Positions 48,110 through 57,051 are shown, numbered from the stretch's first letter. The stretch: DNA of 64,000 bases from an uncultured Bacteroides sp. (GCA_900755095.1 CAAEFE010000022.1:1-64000); one strand, 5' to 3'. Numbers and translations: made by a program. The notes: generated by a model not told the origin, from the sequence alone.

Positions 48110-48781
48110 ATGAAACACACCTTTATTACATTTATTCTACTGTCTCTTTGTATTTTCACTTATGCACAGAAAAAGATTGCACGTGAATATATCGAATGGT
48201 CTGACATTTGGATTCCCGGAGCTAACAAAACAGATCTTCCACACGTACTGCTTATCGGAAATTCCATCACACGCGGATATTACGGAAAAGTAGAAGCAGC
48301 TCTGAAAGAAAAAGCATATGTAGGACGGCTCTCCAATTCGAAAAGTGTAGGTGATCCGGCTTTAATCGAAGAACTGGCCGTAGTACTCAAAAATACAAAG
48401 TTCGACGTTATCCATTTCAATAATGGTTTGCACGGATTCGATTATACAGAAGAAGAGTATGATAAAAGTTTCCCAAAATTAATCAAAATCATTCGTAAAT
48501 ACGCCCCTAAAGCCAAGCTGATCTGGGCAAACACCACTCCCGTCCGTACCGGAGAAGGAATGAAAGAGTTTGCCCCTATCACCGAACGGTTGAATGTACG
48601 TAATCAGATTGCACTGAAACATATCAATCGTGCCAGCATAGAAGTGAACGACTTATGGAAAGTAGTCATCGACCATCCCGAATATTATGCAGGCGGAGAC
48701 GGGACACATCCGATCGACGCAGGGTATTCAGCTTTAGCAAATCAAGTGATCAAAGTTATAAAGAATGTATTAGTACATTAA
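48110..48781 (+). CDS. Secreted SGNH/GDSL hydrolase
   Basis: The frame opens at a TTG at 48065. The ATG at 48110 begins a clean signal peptide (FTYA-Q) and is preferred (223 residues). Block I reads LLIGNSITRGY, with catalytic Ser52 (a GNS variant of GDS). FNNGLHG is the oxyanion block, and GDGTHPIDAGY holds the Asp/His pair. The protein is compact, as expected for a periplasmic carbohydrate esterase that removes acetyl or other acyl groups. It heads a plus-strand run with GDPD and GH97 (gaps of 22 and 38 bp), opposite GH110. Confidence 0.87.
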   Translation: MKHTFITFILLSLCIFTYAQKKIAREYIEWSDIWIPGANKTDLPHVLLIGNSITRGYYGKVEAALKEKAYVGRLSNSKSVGDPALIEELAVVLKNTKFDVIHFNNGLHGFDYTEEEYDKSFPKLIKIIRKYAPKAKLIWANTTPVRTGEGMKEFAPITERLNVRNQIALKHINRASIEVNDLWKVVIDHPEYYAGGDGTHPIDAGYSALANQVIKVIKNVLVH

Positions 48782-48803
48782 ACCTTATTCATTCTATTTT
48801 AAT

Positions 48804-49718
48804 ATGGCAATAATGAAAAATCAAAAATCAACTCTATTATTAATTATCTGTTGTTTATCAACCTGCATAGTAACGGCACAACAACACGTAGAAACAATTA
48901 AAAATACTTTCTTAAATCCAAAATCAAACAAAGTGTTAGTTGTTGCTCATCGGGGAAATTGGCGTAGCGCACCGGAAAATTCAACTGCTGCTATTGACAG
49001 CGCCATTGCTATGAAAGTAGATATTGTAGAAATTGACATTCAAAAAACAAAAGATGGACAACTTATTCTAATGCATGATAATACACTAGATCGTACTACC
49101 ACTGGAAAAGGAGAAATTAAAAACTGGACTCTGGCAGATATAAAAAAGTTAAAATTGAAAGATAAGGATGGAAAAGTAACAAATTATGTTGTGCCCACTT
49201 TAGAAGAAGCTTTGTTAACAGCAAAAGGAAAAATCATGGTTAATTTGGACAAAGCATATGACATTTTTGACGATGTATATGCTATATTGGAAAAAACCGA
49301 AACCCAAAATCAAGTAATCATGAAAGGAGGACAGCCTATAGAAACTGTCAAACGAGAATTTGGTTCTTATTTGGATAAAGTTTTATATATGCCAGTAATA
49401 GATTTAGGTAACAAAGAAGCTGAGAAAATAATCACAGACTATTTGAAAGAATTACGTCCTGCTGCTTTCGAAATTATTTATTCAGACCCCAAAAATCCGC
49501 TTCCTCCAAAAATAAAACAATTACTTTTTAAGAAAAGTTTGATTTGGTATAACACATTATGGGGATCACTTGCAGGAAATCATGATGATAATCTTGCACT
49601 GACCGATCCGGAAAAAAGCTACGGTTATCTGATCGAACAGCTAGGAGCCCGGATTTTACAAACAGATCAACCTGCTTATTTGCTCGATTATTTAAGAAAA
49701 AAAGGTTGGCACAATTAA
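48804..49718 (+). CDS. Secreted glycerophosphodiester phosphodiesterase
   Basis: This 304-residue protein has a signal peptide (ending IVTA-Q) and the full GDPD active-site set: AHRGNWRSAPENS (His, Arg, Glu), EIDIQKTKDG (metal-binding Glu/Asp) and LMHDNTLDRTT (His/Asp). These Ca/Mg enzymes hydrolyse glycerophosphodiesters to glycerol 3-phosphate and an alcohol. Export points to an extracytoplasmic substrate such as phospholipid head groups, teichoic-acid fragments or phosphodiester-linked glycans. Its place between an esterase and GH97 in a PUL is noteworthy. The first two-thirds are AT-rich; the last 150 bp are clearly richer in GC. Confidence 0.92.
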   Translation: MAIMKNQKSTLLLIICCLSTCIVTAQQHVETIKNTFLNPKSNKVLVVAHRGNWRSAPENSTAAIDSAIAMKVDIVEIDIQKTKDGQLILMHDNTLDRTTTGKGEIKNWTLADIKKLKLKDKDGKVTNYVVPTLEEALLTAKGKIMVNLDKAYDIFDDVYAILEKTETQNQVIMKGGQPIETVKREFGSYLDKVLYMPVIDLGNKEAEKIITDYLKELRPAAFEIIYSDPKNPLPPKIKQLLFKKSLIWYNTLWGSLAGNHDDNLALTDPEKSYGYLIEQLGARILQTDQPAYLLDYLRKKGWHN

Positions 49719-49756
49719 ATTTAATAACATCTTTAATTCTCAATAAAACACATTAT

Positions 49757-51781
49757 ATGGATAAGAAAAAAATCAGTTATTTAATACTCCTTTGTTTATT
49801 CTCTTTAAGCTGCACGCTACAGGCAGAGAAATATGAAACGGTTTCTCCTAACGGAAAACTGAAGATTAAACTGAAAATAGACAAAGGTACCCAATACGAA
49901 GTATGGTACGATAATACACAACTTATACTTCCTTCTCCCATCGGATTACATCTGGCGGACGGAAGAGTAATCGGCAACGGAAGTGTAAAGTCGGTAAAGA
50001 AAAGAAAGGTGAATCAGACTATCGACGTCCCTGTTGGTAAAAACAAAGAATTACAGGATACTTATAATGAACTCACCGTTTCTTTCAACGACAGCTGCGA
50101 CCTTGTAGTACGTGCTTATGATGAAGGAGTGGCCTATCATTCCGTCACCCGTCTCAACGGAGAAATTACGATCATCAGTGAAGATGCTATTTTCAACTTA
50201 GCTTCCACCCCAACCATCTATTATCCGGAATGCGATGCTAATTATTCCGGCGAAACGGATCAATCCGGACGTACTCATCAGGTGCATCAAGGATATAGAA
50301 ACTTTGAAAGACTCTATAAAGTCTACAAAGGTCCGTTGGAAATTCCTTACGAACGCTTTGCCGTTTCTCCAGTATTATACGAATATCCCGATTCTCCCTA
50401 TAAAGTGGTCGTAACGGAATCAAATACCTATGATTATCCGGCTCTGTATATGGAATCCAACGGCTACAACTCCATGCGCGGAAAATGGGCCAACTACCCG
50501 AAAGAAACAATAGACTCCGATCCGTCCAATCCTTACTACTGGTATTCCAATCATTTGGTTGTTACCAGAGAGAATTACATCGCAAAGACTGATGGAAACC
50601 GTAGTTTTCCGTGGCGTGTCATCATCGTTTCGAAAGATGACAAATCATTATTGAACAACGAACTGGTATACAAACTGGCCGATCCTTGCCGTCTGACCGA
50701 TACTTCCTGGATCCAACCGGGAAAGAGTGCATGGGAATGGTGGCACAAAGCCGTTTTGGAAGGTGTTGACTTCCCCTGTGGAAACAAGCAGCTTTCTCTC
50801 CAGTTATATAAATACTATGTAGACTGGGCTTCAAAAAATCATATCGAATATATGACCTTGGATGCCGGATGGTCCGAAGATTACATCAAAGAACTATGCT
50901 CATACGCCAAAGAAAAGAATGTGAAGATTATCGTCTGGACATGGGCTAGTTGTGCCAGAGAGAATCCAAGTGACTGGATCGCTAAAATGCACAGCTATGG
51001 TGTATCCGGAGCAAAGATCGACTTTTTCGAACGGAATGACCAGATAGCCATGAGATGGGGAAAAGAATTTGCAGAACGTCTGGCCGAAAAGCAAATGGTA
51101 GCTATTTTCCACGGTTGCCCGGTCCCTACCGGATTGCATCGCACGTATCCCAATATACTGAACTATGAAGCAGTAAGAGGAGCGGAATGTAACTTCTGGG
51201 AAAAGACGTTAACTCCCGAATATCACACTCGTTTTCCTTTCATCCGCCTGTTGGCAGGACCGGCAGATTATACTCCGGGATCCATGAGAAGTGTCACTCA
51301 GGATGAATTCAGACCGATGGATATAGATAATACTCCGCCTATGAGTATGGGAACACGTTCGCATGAATTGTCCATGTTTGTCATTTACGACCAATGGATG
51401 GCTTATTTATGTGACTCACCCACCGAATACAATAAATATCCGGATGTACTCGACTTCCTTTCCAAAGTTCCCGCAGTATGGGATAAGACCTTGCCATTAG
51501 AAGCAAAGTTAAGCGAATATATCGTAACAGCGAAACAAAAAGGCAATGACTGGTATGTGAGCGGAATGACCAATTGGGATGCCCGTTCTACAGAAGTGAA
51601 CCTCAGCTTCCTGAAAGACAATGTCTCCTATCAGGCAACTATCTTTAAAGACGCTCCGGACTCCTATGAGCAACCTAAAGAATACATGGTAGAGAAAAGA
51701 ACAGTGGATAATAAAACTATATTGAATATAGATATGGCAAAAGGCGGTGGATTCGTTATCCGTCTGGAAGCAGAAAACTAA
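49757..51781 (+). CDS. GH97 glycosidase, probably retaining alpha-galactosidase
   Basis: The open frame starts upstream at 49706, but the ATG at 49757 begins a proper signal peptide (MDKKKISYLILLCLFSLSC region), so that start is used (674 residues). The N-terminal beta-sandwich has VSPNGKLKIKL. The TIM barrel carries YMTLDAGWSEDY, a candidate nucleophile in GAKIDFFERND (Asp about 422) and YEAVRGAE with acidic residues. GH97 has an inverting branch (SusB type, alpha-glucosidase) and a retaining branch (alpha-galactosidase) with an Asp nucleophile. The Asp here favours the second, in line with the galactosidases around it. Confidence 0.9.
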   Translation: MDKKKISYLILLCLFSLSCTLQAEKYETVSPNGKLKIKLKIDKGTQYEVWYDNTQLILPSPIGLHLADGRVIGNGSVKSVKKRKVNQTIDVPVGKNKELQDTYNELTVSFNDSCDLVVRAYDEGVAYHSVTRLNGEITIISEDAIFNLASTPTIYYPECDANYSGETDQSGRTHQVHQGYRNFERLYKVYKGPLEIPYERFAVSPVLYEYPDSPYKVVVTESNTYDYPALYMESNGYNSMRGKWANYPKETIDSDPSNPYYWYSNHLVVTRENYIAKTDGNRSFPWRVIIVSKDDKSLLNNELVYKLADPCRLTDTSWIQPGKSAWEWWHKAVLEGVDFPCGNKQLSLQLYKYYVDWASKNHIEYMTLDAGWSEDYIKELCSYAKEKNVKIIVWTWASCARENPSDWIAKMHSYGVSGAKIDFFERNDQIAMRWGKEFAERLAEKQMVAIFHGCPVPTGLHRTYPNILNYEAVRGAECNFWEKTLTPEYHTRFPFIRLLAGPADYTPGSMRSVTQDEFRPMDIDNTPPMSMGTRSHELSMFVIYDQWMAYLCDSPTEYNKYPDVLDFLSKVPAVWDKTLPLEAKLSEYIVTAKQKGNDWYVSGMTNWDARSTEVNLSFLKDNVSYQATIFKDAPDSYEQPKEYMVEKRTVDNKTILNIDMAKGGGFVIRLEAEN

Positions 51782-51828
51782 TATCGCTATGAATGAAATT
51801 TAAATGAAATAATTACATCTCAAAGAAC

Positions 51829-51938
51829 GGTACTATCTGACGCACGGAATGGTACACTCCAATACATTAAACGGTACCATCCAGTATGTTGGAAGGTACC
51901 GTTTAATGTATTGGAAGGTACTGTTTGTATATCCTATC
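51829..51938. repeat. 22-bp tandem array C (GGTAC word), between GH97 and nadA
   Basis: GGTAC starts at 51829, 51851, 51873, 51895 and 51917, always 22 bp apart. Phased 12-bp cores lie between: CTGACGCACGGA (51837), CCAATACATTAA (51859), CCAGTATGTTGG (51881), TTAATGTATTGG (51903) and TTGTATATCCTA (51925). A 20-bp perfect inverted repeat (51859-51878 with 51895-51914) spans the middle. The array fills most of the gap between the convergent gene ends and just reaches the nadA stop codon. Confidence 0.9.
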
Positions 51939-52875
51939 ATAATCCCAGCTTCGCCGAAATCTCCAGCATCCGCTGAATAGGCTTCACTGCCTTCTCCGCT
52001 ATTTCGGGATCTACGGTAATTTCCGGTGACTCATTCTTCAGACACTCATAGAGCTTCTCTAACGTATTCAACCGCATAAAGCTACACTCGTTACATCCAC
52101 AGGTGCTATCGTTTGGAGGAGCAGGGATAAACGTTGTCTGCGGACACTTCTTCTGCATCTCATGCAAGATACCCGATTCGGTAGCCACAATGTACGTATT
52201 CTCCGGGTGGTTCACCGCATACTTCAGCAGTGCAGCTGTAGACCCTACCACATCTGCCAGTTTCAGCACCGTGCTTTTGCATTCGGGATGTGCCAGCACC
52301 AGTGCTTCCGGATGCTGCGTTTTCAGCTCCACGATCTTTTCCACCGAGAACTGTTCGTGCACATGACAGGCTCCGTCCCAAAGCAGCATATTCCTGTTCG
52401 TAACTGAGTTGATATAATTTCCCAGATTCCGGTCCGGACCAAAGATTATTTTCTCATCTTTGGGAAAACTTTCCACGATCTGCCGGGCATTGGTGGAAGT
52501 CACCACCACATCCGTTACTGCCTTCACGGCAGCTGTCGTGTTCACGTACGAAATAACGGTATGCCCCGGATGCTCTTTGACAAACTGCGCAAACTGATCC
52601 GCCGGACAACTGTCCGCCAGTGAACAACCCGCTTCCATGTCGGGCACCAGCACTTTCTTATCCGGACAAAGCACCTTCGCCGTCTCACCCATAAAGTGAA
52701 CGCCGCACATCACAATGATGTCCGCCTCCGTTTTGGCAGCCAGTTGAGCCAACGCCAGACTGTCGCCAACGTAATCGGCGATATCTTGTATTTCACCCTT
52801 CTGGTAGTAGTGGCCCAGAATGATTGCATTCTTTTCTTTCTTCAGCTCGTTAATAGCCTTTATGAGATTATTCAT
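51937..52875 (-). CDS. nadA: Quinolinate synthase A
   Basis: NadA condenses iminoaspartate with dihydroxyacetone phosphate to quinolinate in NAD synthesis, using a [4Fe-4S] cluster. The 312-residue length is normal for the short form. The three family cysteine contexts are visible: CGVHFMGETAKVLCPDK, WDGACHVHEQF and the C-terminal NDSTCGCNECSFM. ILGHYYQKGEIQDIADYVGDS and HPECKS are further family segments. It stands alone on the minus strand, with no nadB or nadC beside it in this window. The start MNNLIKAINELKKEKNAIIL fits the family. Confidence 0.97.
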   Translation of the reverse strand: MNNLIKAINELKKEKNAIILGHYYQKGEIQDIADYVGDSLALAQLAAKTEADIIVMCGVHFMGETAKVLCPDKKVLVPDMEAGCSLADSCPADQFAQFVKEHPGHTVISYVNTTAAVKAVTDVVVTSTNARQIVESFPKDEKIIFGPDRNLGNYINSVTNRNMLLWDGACHVHEQFSVEKIVELKTQHPEALVLAHPECKSTVLKLADVVGSTAALLKYAVNHPENTYIVATESGILHEMQKKCPQTTFIPAPPNDSTCGCNECSFMRLNTLEKLYECLKNESPEITVDPEIAEKAVKPIQRMLEISAKLGL

Positions 52876-53330
52876 AATAATATTCTTTTATTTCTTCCTT
52901 TTAAAAAAAATCCTTTGTTAGTGATAATAGCCTGTTAATAGTGTTAGCAAATAAATACGATTTTTCTTGCCGGATAAGTTATTAGTCCATACTTCTGCTT
53001 TATGAGTCCGTTATGAACGGAAGAAAAGGTGGAAGATTGACTATTTATTATCTTCATTATCAATGCAAGCCCTATCAAATGGGAGAATACTATTAACTCC
53101 CTGTTGATAAAGTGCAAAGTTAAAAACTTTATGGATATAAACAGGCAGATAAGTGCTGAAAAATATGTTGATGTCTGCATAGAAAGTTTCGTCTTTGTTT
53201 TTTGGAATGTTCATAATGAAGGCCCCTTATACCTTCTTTTGAATAATGCAAGAATTATTTTTCAAATTCTTTCCCGATTGTTTTGACAGGTTTTAAACCG
53301 TTATCAACACCTCTGTTAACAGAAAAGAAC

Positions 53331-53338
53331 TACCTTTG
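53331..53338 (+). promoter_or_regulatory. -7 box (TACCTTTG) for the methyltransferase gene
   Basis: TACCTTTG lies 28 bp before the ATG at 53367 and falls inside the upstream extension of the open frame, supporting the shorter start. The rest of the gap 52876-53330 is AT-rich and shows no gene. Confidence 0.55.
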
Positions 53339-53366
53339 CAACCGAAACGTAATAAATGAACAACGT

Positions 53367-53894
53367 ATGCGAAAACTGAAAATAACAGAGCTGAACCGTA
53401 TCAGTGCCGAAGAGTTTAAACAGGCAGAAAAACTGCCTTTGGTGGTAGTGCTGGATGATATTCGTAGCCTGCATAATATAGGTTCGGTATTCCGCACGTC
53501 GGATGCTTTCCGTATCGAGTGTATCTATCTGTGTGGAATAACGGCTACTCCTCCCCACCCCGAAATGCATAAGACGGCTTTGGGCGCAGAGTTCACTGTT
53601 GACTGGAAGTATGTTAATAACGCTGTTGATGCTGTTGATAACCTCCGTAAAGAAGGATATATTGTTTATTCGATAGAACAGGCGGAAGGCAGCATTATGC
53701 TGGATCGACTCGAACTGGACAAGACGAAGAAGTACGCTATCGTAATGGGAAATGAAGTGAAAGGGGTGCAACAGGAAGTGATTGATCATTCGGATGGTTG
53801 TATCGAGATTCCCCAATATGGTACCAAGCATTCTCTGAACGTGTCTGTAACAACGGGCATTGTCATCTGGGATTTGTTCAAAAAGCTGCGTTGA
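53367..53894 (+). CDS. SpoU/TrmH-type RNA 2'-O-methyltransferase
   Basis: The ATG at 53367 is preferred over the TTG-initiated extension at 53283, because the -7 box lies between them. The 175-residue protein has the three SPOUT motifs in order: LDDIRSLHNIGSVFRTSDAF (motif 1, Asn and Arg), IVMGNEVKGV (motif 2) and IEIPQYGTKHSLNVSVTTGI (motif 3), which together form the trefoil knot that binds S-adenosylmethionine. The enzyme should methylate a ribose 2'-OH in tRNA or rRNA, and the exact site cannot be told. A terminator follows at 53930. Confidence 0.93.
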   Translation: MRKLKITELNRISAEEFKQAEKLPLVVVLDDIRSLHNIGSVFRTSDAFRIECIYLCGITATPPHPEMHKTALGAEFTVDWKYVNNAVDAVDNLRKEGYIVYSIEQAEGSIMLDRLELDKTKKYAIVMGNEVKGVQQEVIDHSDGCIEIPQYGTKHSLNVSVTTGIVIWDLFKKLR

Positions 53895-53929
53895 CGGTGT
53901 AAAATCAGTCGGTTAATAATTAGTTAATA

Positions 53930-53976
53930 AGTGGTTGATATCATAGTTAACTTGCTATTAACCAACTATTTTTTTT
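53930..53976 (+). terminator. Rho-independent terminator after the methyltransferase
   Basis: AGTGGTTGATA (53930-53940) pairs with TATTAACCAACT (53956-53967) with one bulge and one G-T pair, and eight T residues follow. Confidence 0.7.
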
Positions 53977-54054
53977 CTGTTCATAATTATGTGGGATAAT
54001 AAGAGAGTATTGTAGCAACTTACTCTTGGTTGAGTCTGATTGATTCAGTGTTTA

Positions 54055-54186
54055 TTAACCATCCTGTTTCAAGCTGTTATCAGATGGCATCACAGCTATT
54101 AATAGCTGACTTCTCAACTGTTAATACTTGTCATGCAGACTATTAACACCTGACAAGTCAACTGTTAATACCCTAGAAGTCAGATA
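54055..54186. repeat. 22-bp tandem array D (TTAA word)
   Basis: TTAA (once TTAT) recurs at 54055, 54077, 54099, 54121, 54143 and 54165, exactly 22 bp apart. The 12-bp cores after it vary: TCCTGTTTCAAG, ATGGCATCACAG, CTGACTTCTCAA, TTGTCATGCAGA, CTGACAAGTCAA and CCTAGAAGTCAG. Several units also share a following ACTG. It lies between the convergent ends of the methyltransferase and DUF4294 genes. Confidence 0.85.
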
Positions 54187-54279
54187 AAGTGGGGTAATTT
54201 TCTTATGGTGATAGTGGAATTGGATTTAATAGAAATATGACGGTTAATAAGGACGTTGATAACCTTATGACAAGGTGAA

Positions 54280-54882
54280 TCAGATTTGTCCGTTCTCTAC
54301 CAGCAGCACAACTCTTTCCGTCAGTTTATCTTCTCCCAACGGATCATATTCCTTTTTCAGACTGGCACCGAACAGTGCGGCAAACGTTTGATAGAATCCT
54401 GCTTTGAAAGGTCCCATAAAAGCTTTCACCAGTTCATAACTGGTGGAATTACTTTGGCGGTCTATCAATTTAATCAAGAGTTTGCCTTGTGTAAAAGAGA
54501 GTTTCTTCATCCGTGCGGTATATTGTTCCTTCAGTCCTTTTTCCACCCGTTTGAGATGTTTTTGGCGAGCCTTCTCGTTGGGTAATGTCTGAAGATACTC
54601 GTAAGTTTCAATAATAGCCTGGTTAATTTCTTTGGAGATAGGATATACCTTCTTTACGTTACGTACTAGGCGGTAGTATTCTAGCCGTTCTTTTTCGTTT
54701 TTGAATTTTAGCGGGCGGAAGATATAAACAGTCCTTAACTGGACACATGGAATGGTATCTCCGTTGTAGATACACATTGGAACCAAGTATCCGTTGATGC
54801 TTTGCTTGTCCTGTGCCTGCATCTTCGATGAACAGACCATAGCAAACGCCATCATTATTACTATGTTAAGTCTCCTTTTCAC
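54280..54882 (-). CDS. DUF4294-family secreted protein
   Basis: This 200-residue protein has a signal peptide (ending KMQA-Q) and the DUF4294 pattern: a short N-terminal strand segment with IYNGDTIPCVQL, then a mostly helical region with YYRLVRNVKKVYP and a C-terminal stretch AALFGASLKKEYDPLGEDK. The function is unknown, and the family is specific to Bacteroidetes. The start codon is GTG at 54882, which fits the charged start KRRLN of the signal peptide better than the ATG at codon 10. It diverges from the HhH protein gene. Confidence 0.85.
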   Translation of the reverse strand: MKRRLNIVIMMAFAMVCSSKMQAQDKQSINGYLVPMCIYNGDTIPCVQLRTVYIFRPLKFKNEKERLEYYRLVRNVKKVYPISKEINQAIIETYEYLQTLPNEKARQKHLKRVEKGLKEQYTARMKKLSFTQGKLLIKLIDRQSNSTSYELVKAFMGPFKAGFYQTFAALFGASLKKEYDPLGEDKLTERVVLLVENGQI

Positions 54883-54947
54883 GTTACAAAAATAGAATTA
54901 AAATTTTATTATTCAGACATTTCTTTTAGACGTTAACCTATTTAAAG

Positions 54948-54955
54948 TATCTTTG
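54948..54955 (+). promoter_or_regulatory. -7 box (TATCTTTG) for the HhH gene
   Basis: TATCTTTG lies 45 bp ahead of the ATG at 55001, with TTTA near the -33 position. Confidence 0.55.
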
Positions 54956-55000
54956 CGCCCTTGTCTGTAAAAACGCAAGGTGTAAACAAATAATTTATTG

Positions 55001-57049
55001 ATGAAAACTACTCAACTATTTCGGTTGATAAGTATTATAAACAGCCTGTTCATTATTCCTGCTTGTAGTGCTCAAAACCCTTCTCAAAGTCTTATAGAAG
55101 ATATTTTTGAAGATTTATCTGTTAATAATAGTGTTGATAATGCTGTTAATGAACCCAATTGGGAGAATGAACTGGAAGAACTGTCCGTCCGCCTTCACGA
55201 ACCTGTAGATTTAAACCGGGCTACCCGTCAACAACTGGAACAATTTCCTTTTCTCAGTGATATTCAGATTGAACATCTGCTAGCCTATATATACGTGCAT
55301 GGGCAGATGAAAACTCTTTATGAACTTCAGTTGATAGAGGATATGGACAGGCAGACTATTCAGTATCTATTGCCTTTCGTATGTATCAAAGCTATTAACA
55401 ATGAGTCGTCTTTTCGGTGGAAAACTATGTTGAAAAGCGCAATGAAGTATGGAAAGAATGAAGTGATAACTCGCATAGATATACCGTTTTACAAGCGAAA
55501 AGGTTATGAACATACCTATTTGGGACCTTCTGTTTATAACTCTGTTAAGTATGCTTTCCGTTATCGCGACCAGCTCTATGCAGGTTTCGTTGCGGAGAAG
55601 GATGCCGGAGAACCTTTCTTTGCTCTGCACAATCGTCAAGGGTATGATTATTATTCTTTTTATCTCTTACTCAAAGATTGTGGGCGGTTAAAAACATTGG
55701 CTGTTGGTAACTATCGGTTAAGTTTCGGACAGGGATTGGTGATCAGCACGGATTACTTACTGGGAAAGACCGTATATGCTTCTTCTTTCAACACCCGCAG
55801 CGGAGGAATCAGGAAACATTCTTCTACTGACGAAACTAATTATTTTCGGGGAGCGGCGGCAACCTTAAGCATTACAAAGCAATGGAGTATATCCGGCTTT
55901 TACTCACACCGTTCGCTGGACGGTGTGCTGACCGATGGCGAAATAACTTCTATCTACAAAACCGGACTACACCGCAGTCAGAAAGAAGCCGATAAGAAGA
56001 ACGTATTCACCATGCAGCTGACTGGTGGAAACATGAGTTATCAACAGAATCGTATCCGGCTGGGTATCACCGGTATTTACTATGTTTTCAACCGACCTTA
56101 TGAACCGCAATTAACAGGTTATTCCCAATACAACATTCATGGAAATCAGTTCTACAATTTAGGAATAGACTATGCTTACCGCTGGCATCGCTTTTCTTTC
56201 CAAGGAGAGACGGCTATGGGAAAACAAGGCAGTGCTACTTTGAACCGTCTTCAGTATTCACCGGTGGAAGGAACTCAGTTGATGATCGTACAACGATACT
56301 ACTCATATAATTATTGGACTATGTTCGCCCATTCTTTTGGAGAAGGAAGTGCGGTTCAAAACGAACAGGGATATTATTTGGGGATGGAAACTTCCCCTTT
56401 CCGCCATTGGCACATCCTTGCTTCCTTCGATCTGTTTTCTTTCCCGTGGAAGAAATACCGGATCAGTAAACCTTCCCGAGGTATGGACGGATTGCTTCAG
56501 GCTACGTTTACTCCGCACAGTAATCTGACAATGTACTTGAAATATCGTTATAAACAGAAAGAGCGTGACTTGACAGGTAGCAAAGAAAACCTAACGCTTC
56601 CTATTTTTCATCACCAACTTCGATATCGTTTGAACTATTTTTATGGAGATGTGTTTAGCTGTCGTACAACTTTAGATTACAACCATTTTCATTCTCAAGA
56701 CAGGGCTGCTAGTAAAGGATATCAAGTTACACAAATGATGTCCTCCCAACTGCCTTGGACCAGGCTGTTTGCTGACGTTCAAGGCAGTTATTTTTCTACA
56801 GACGACTATGATTCGCGGGTATATGTATCAGAAAAGGGATTGCTTTATACATTTTACACTCCTTCCTTTCAAGGCCGTGGATTTCGCTGTGCTGTTCGTC
56901 TGAGATATGAACCGAATGAACATTGGATGTTTATAACTAAATTCGGAGAAACCGTTTATCTCGACCGGAATGAAATAGGTTCCGGCAATGATTTAATCCT
57001 TGGAAATAAAAAAGCTGACGTACAAATGCAACTCCGTATTAAGTTTTAA
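55001..57049 (+). CDS. Helix-hairpin-helix protein with outer-membrane-type barrel
   Basis: The ATG at 55001 is chosen over the preceding TTG (682 residues). A signal peptide (IIPACSA-Q) is followed by a helix-hairpin-helix module (about 70-130: VDLNRATRQQLEQFPFLSD) like those in ComEA. The remaining 500 residues are made of alternating aromatic-rich strands (YDYYSFYLLLKDC, YAYRWHRFSFQGE) and end in RIKF, as in outer-membrane beta-barrels. The combination is common in Bacteroidetes, and its role is not known to me. A ComEA-like link to DNA handling is only a guess from the HhH motif. Confidence 0.8.
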   Translation: MKTTQLFRLISIINSLFIIPACSAQNPSQSLIEDIFEDLSVNNSVDNAVNEPNWENELEELSVRLHEPVDLNRATRQQLEQFPFLSDIQIEHLLAYIYVHGQMKTLYELQLIEDMDRQTIQYLLPFVCIKAINNESSFRWKTMLKSAMKYGKNEVITRIDIPFYKRKGYEHTYLGPSVYNSVKYAFRYRDQLYAGFVAEKDAGEPFFALHNRQGYDYYSFYLLLKDCGRLKTLAVGNYRLSFGQGLVISTDYLLGKTVYASSFNTRSGGIRKHSSTDETNYFRGAAATLSITKQWSISGFYSHRSLDGVLTDGEITSIYKTGLHRSQKEADKKNVFTMQLTGGNMSYQQNRIRLGITGIYYVFNRPYEPQLTGYSQYNIHGNQFYNLGIDYAYRWHRFSFQGETAMGKQGSATLNRLQYSPVEGTQLMIVQRYYSYNYWTMFAHSFGEGSAVQNEQGYYLGMETSPFRHWHILASFDLFSFPWKKYRISKPSRGMDGLLQATFTPHSNLTMYLKYRYKQKERDLTGSKENLTLPIFHHQLRYRLNYFYGDVFSCRTTLDYNHFHSQDRAASKGYQVTQMMSSQLPWTRLFADVQGSYFSTDDYDSRVYVSEKGLLYTFYTPSFQGRGFRCAVRLRYEPNEHWMFITKFGETVYLDRNEIGSGNDLILGNKKADVQMQLRIKF

Positions 57050-57051
57050 AG

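Noticed and set aside
53283..53366. Upstream extension of the methyltransferase frame
   Set aside because: A TTG start, and the -7 box at 53331-53338 lies inside it. The family begins near the ATG at 53367.
53356..53379. Seven-codon open frame overlapping the methyltransferase start
   Set aside because: Short and likely to occur by chance. No evidence for translational control was seen.
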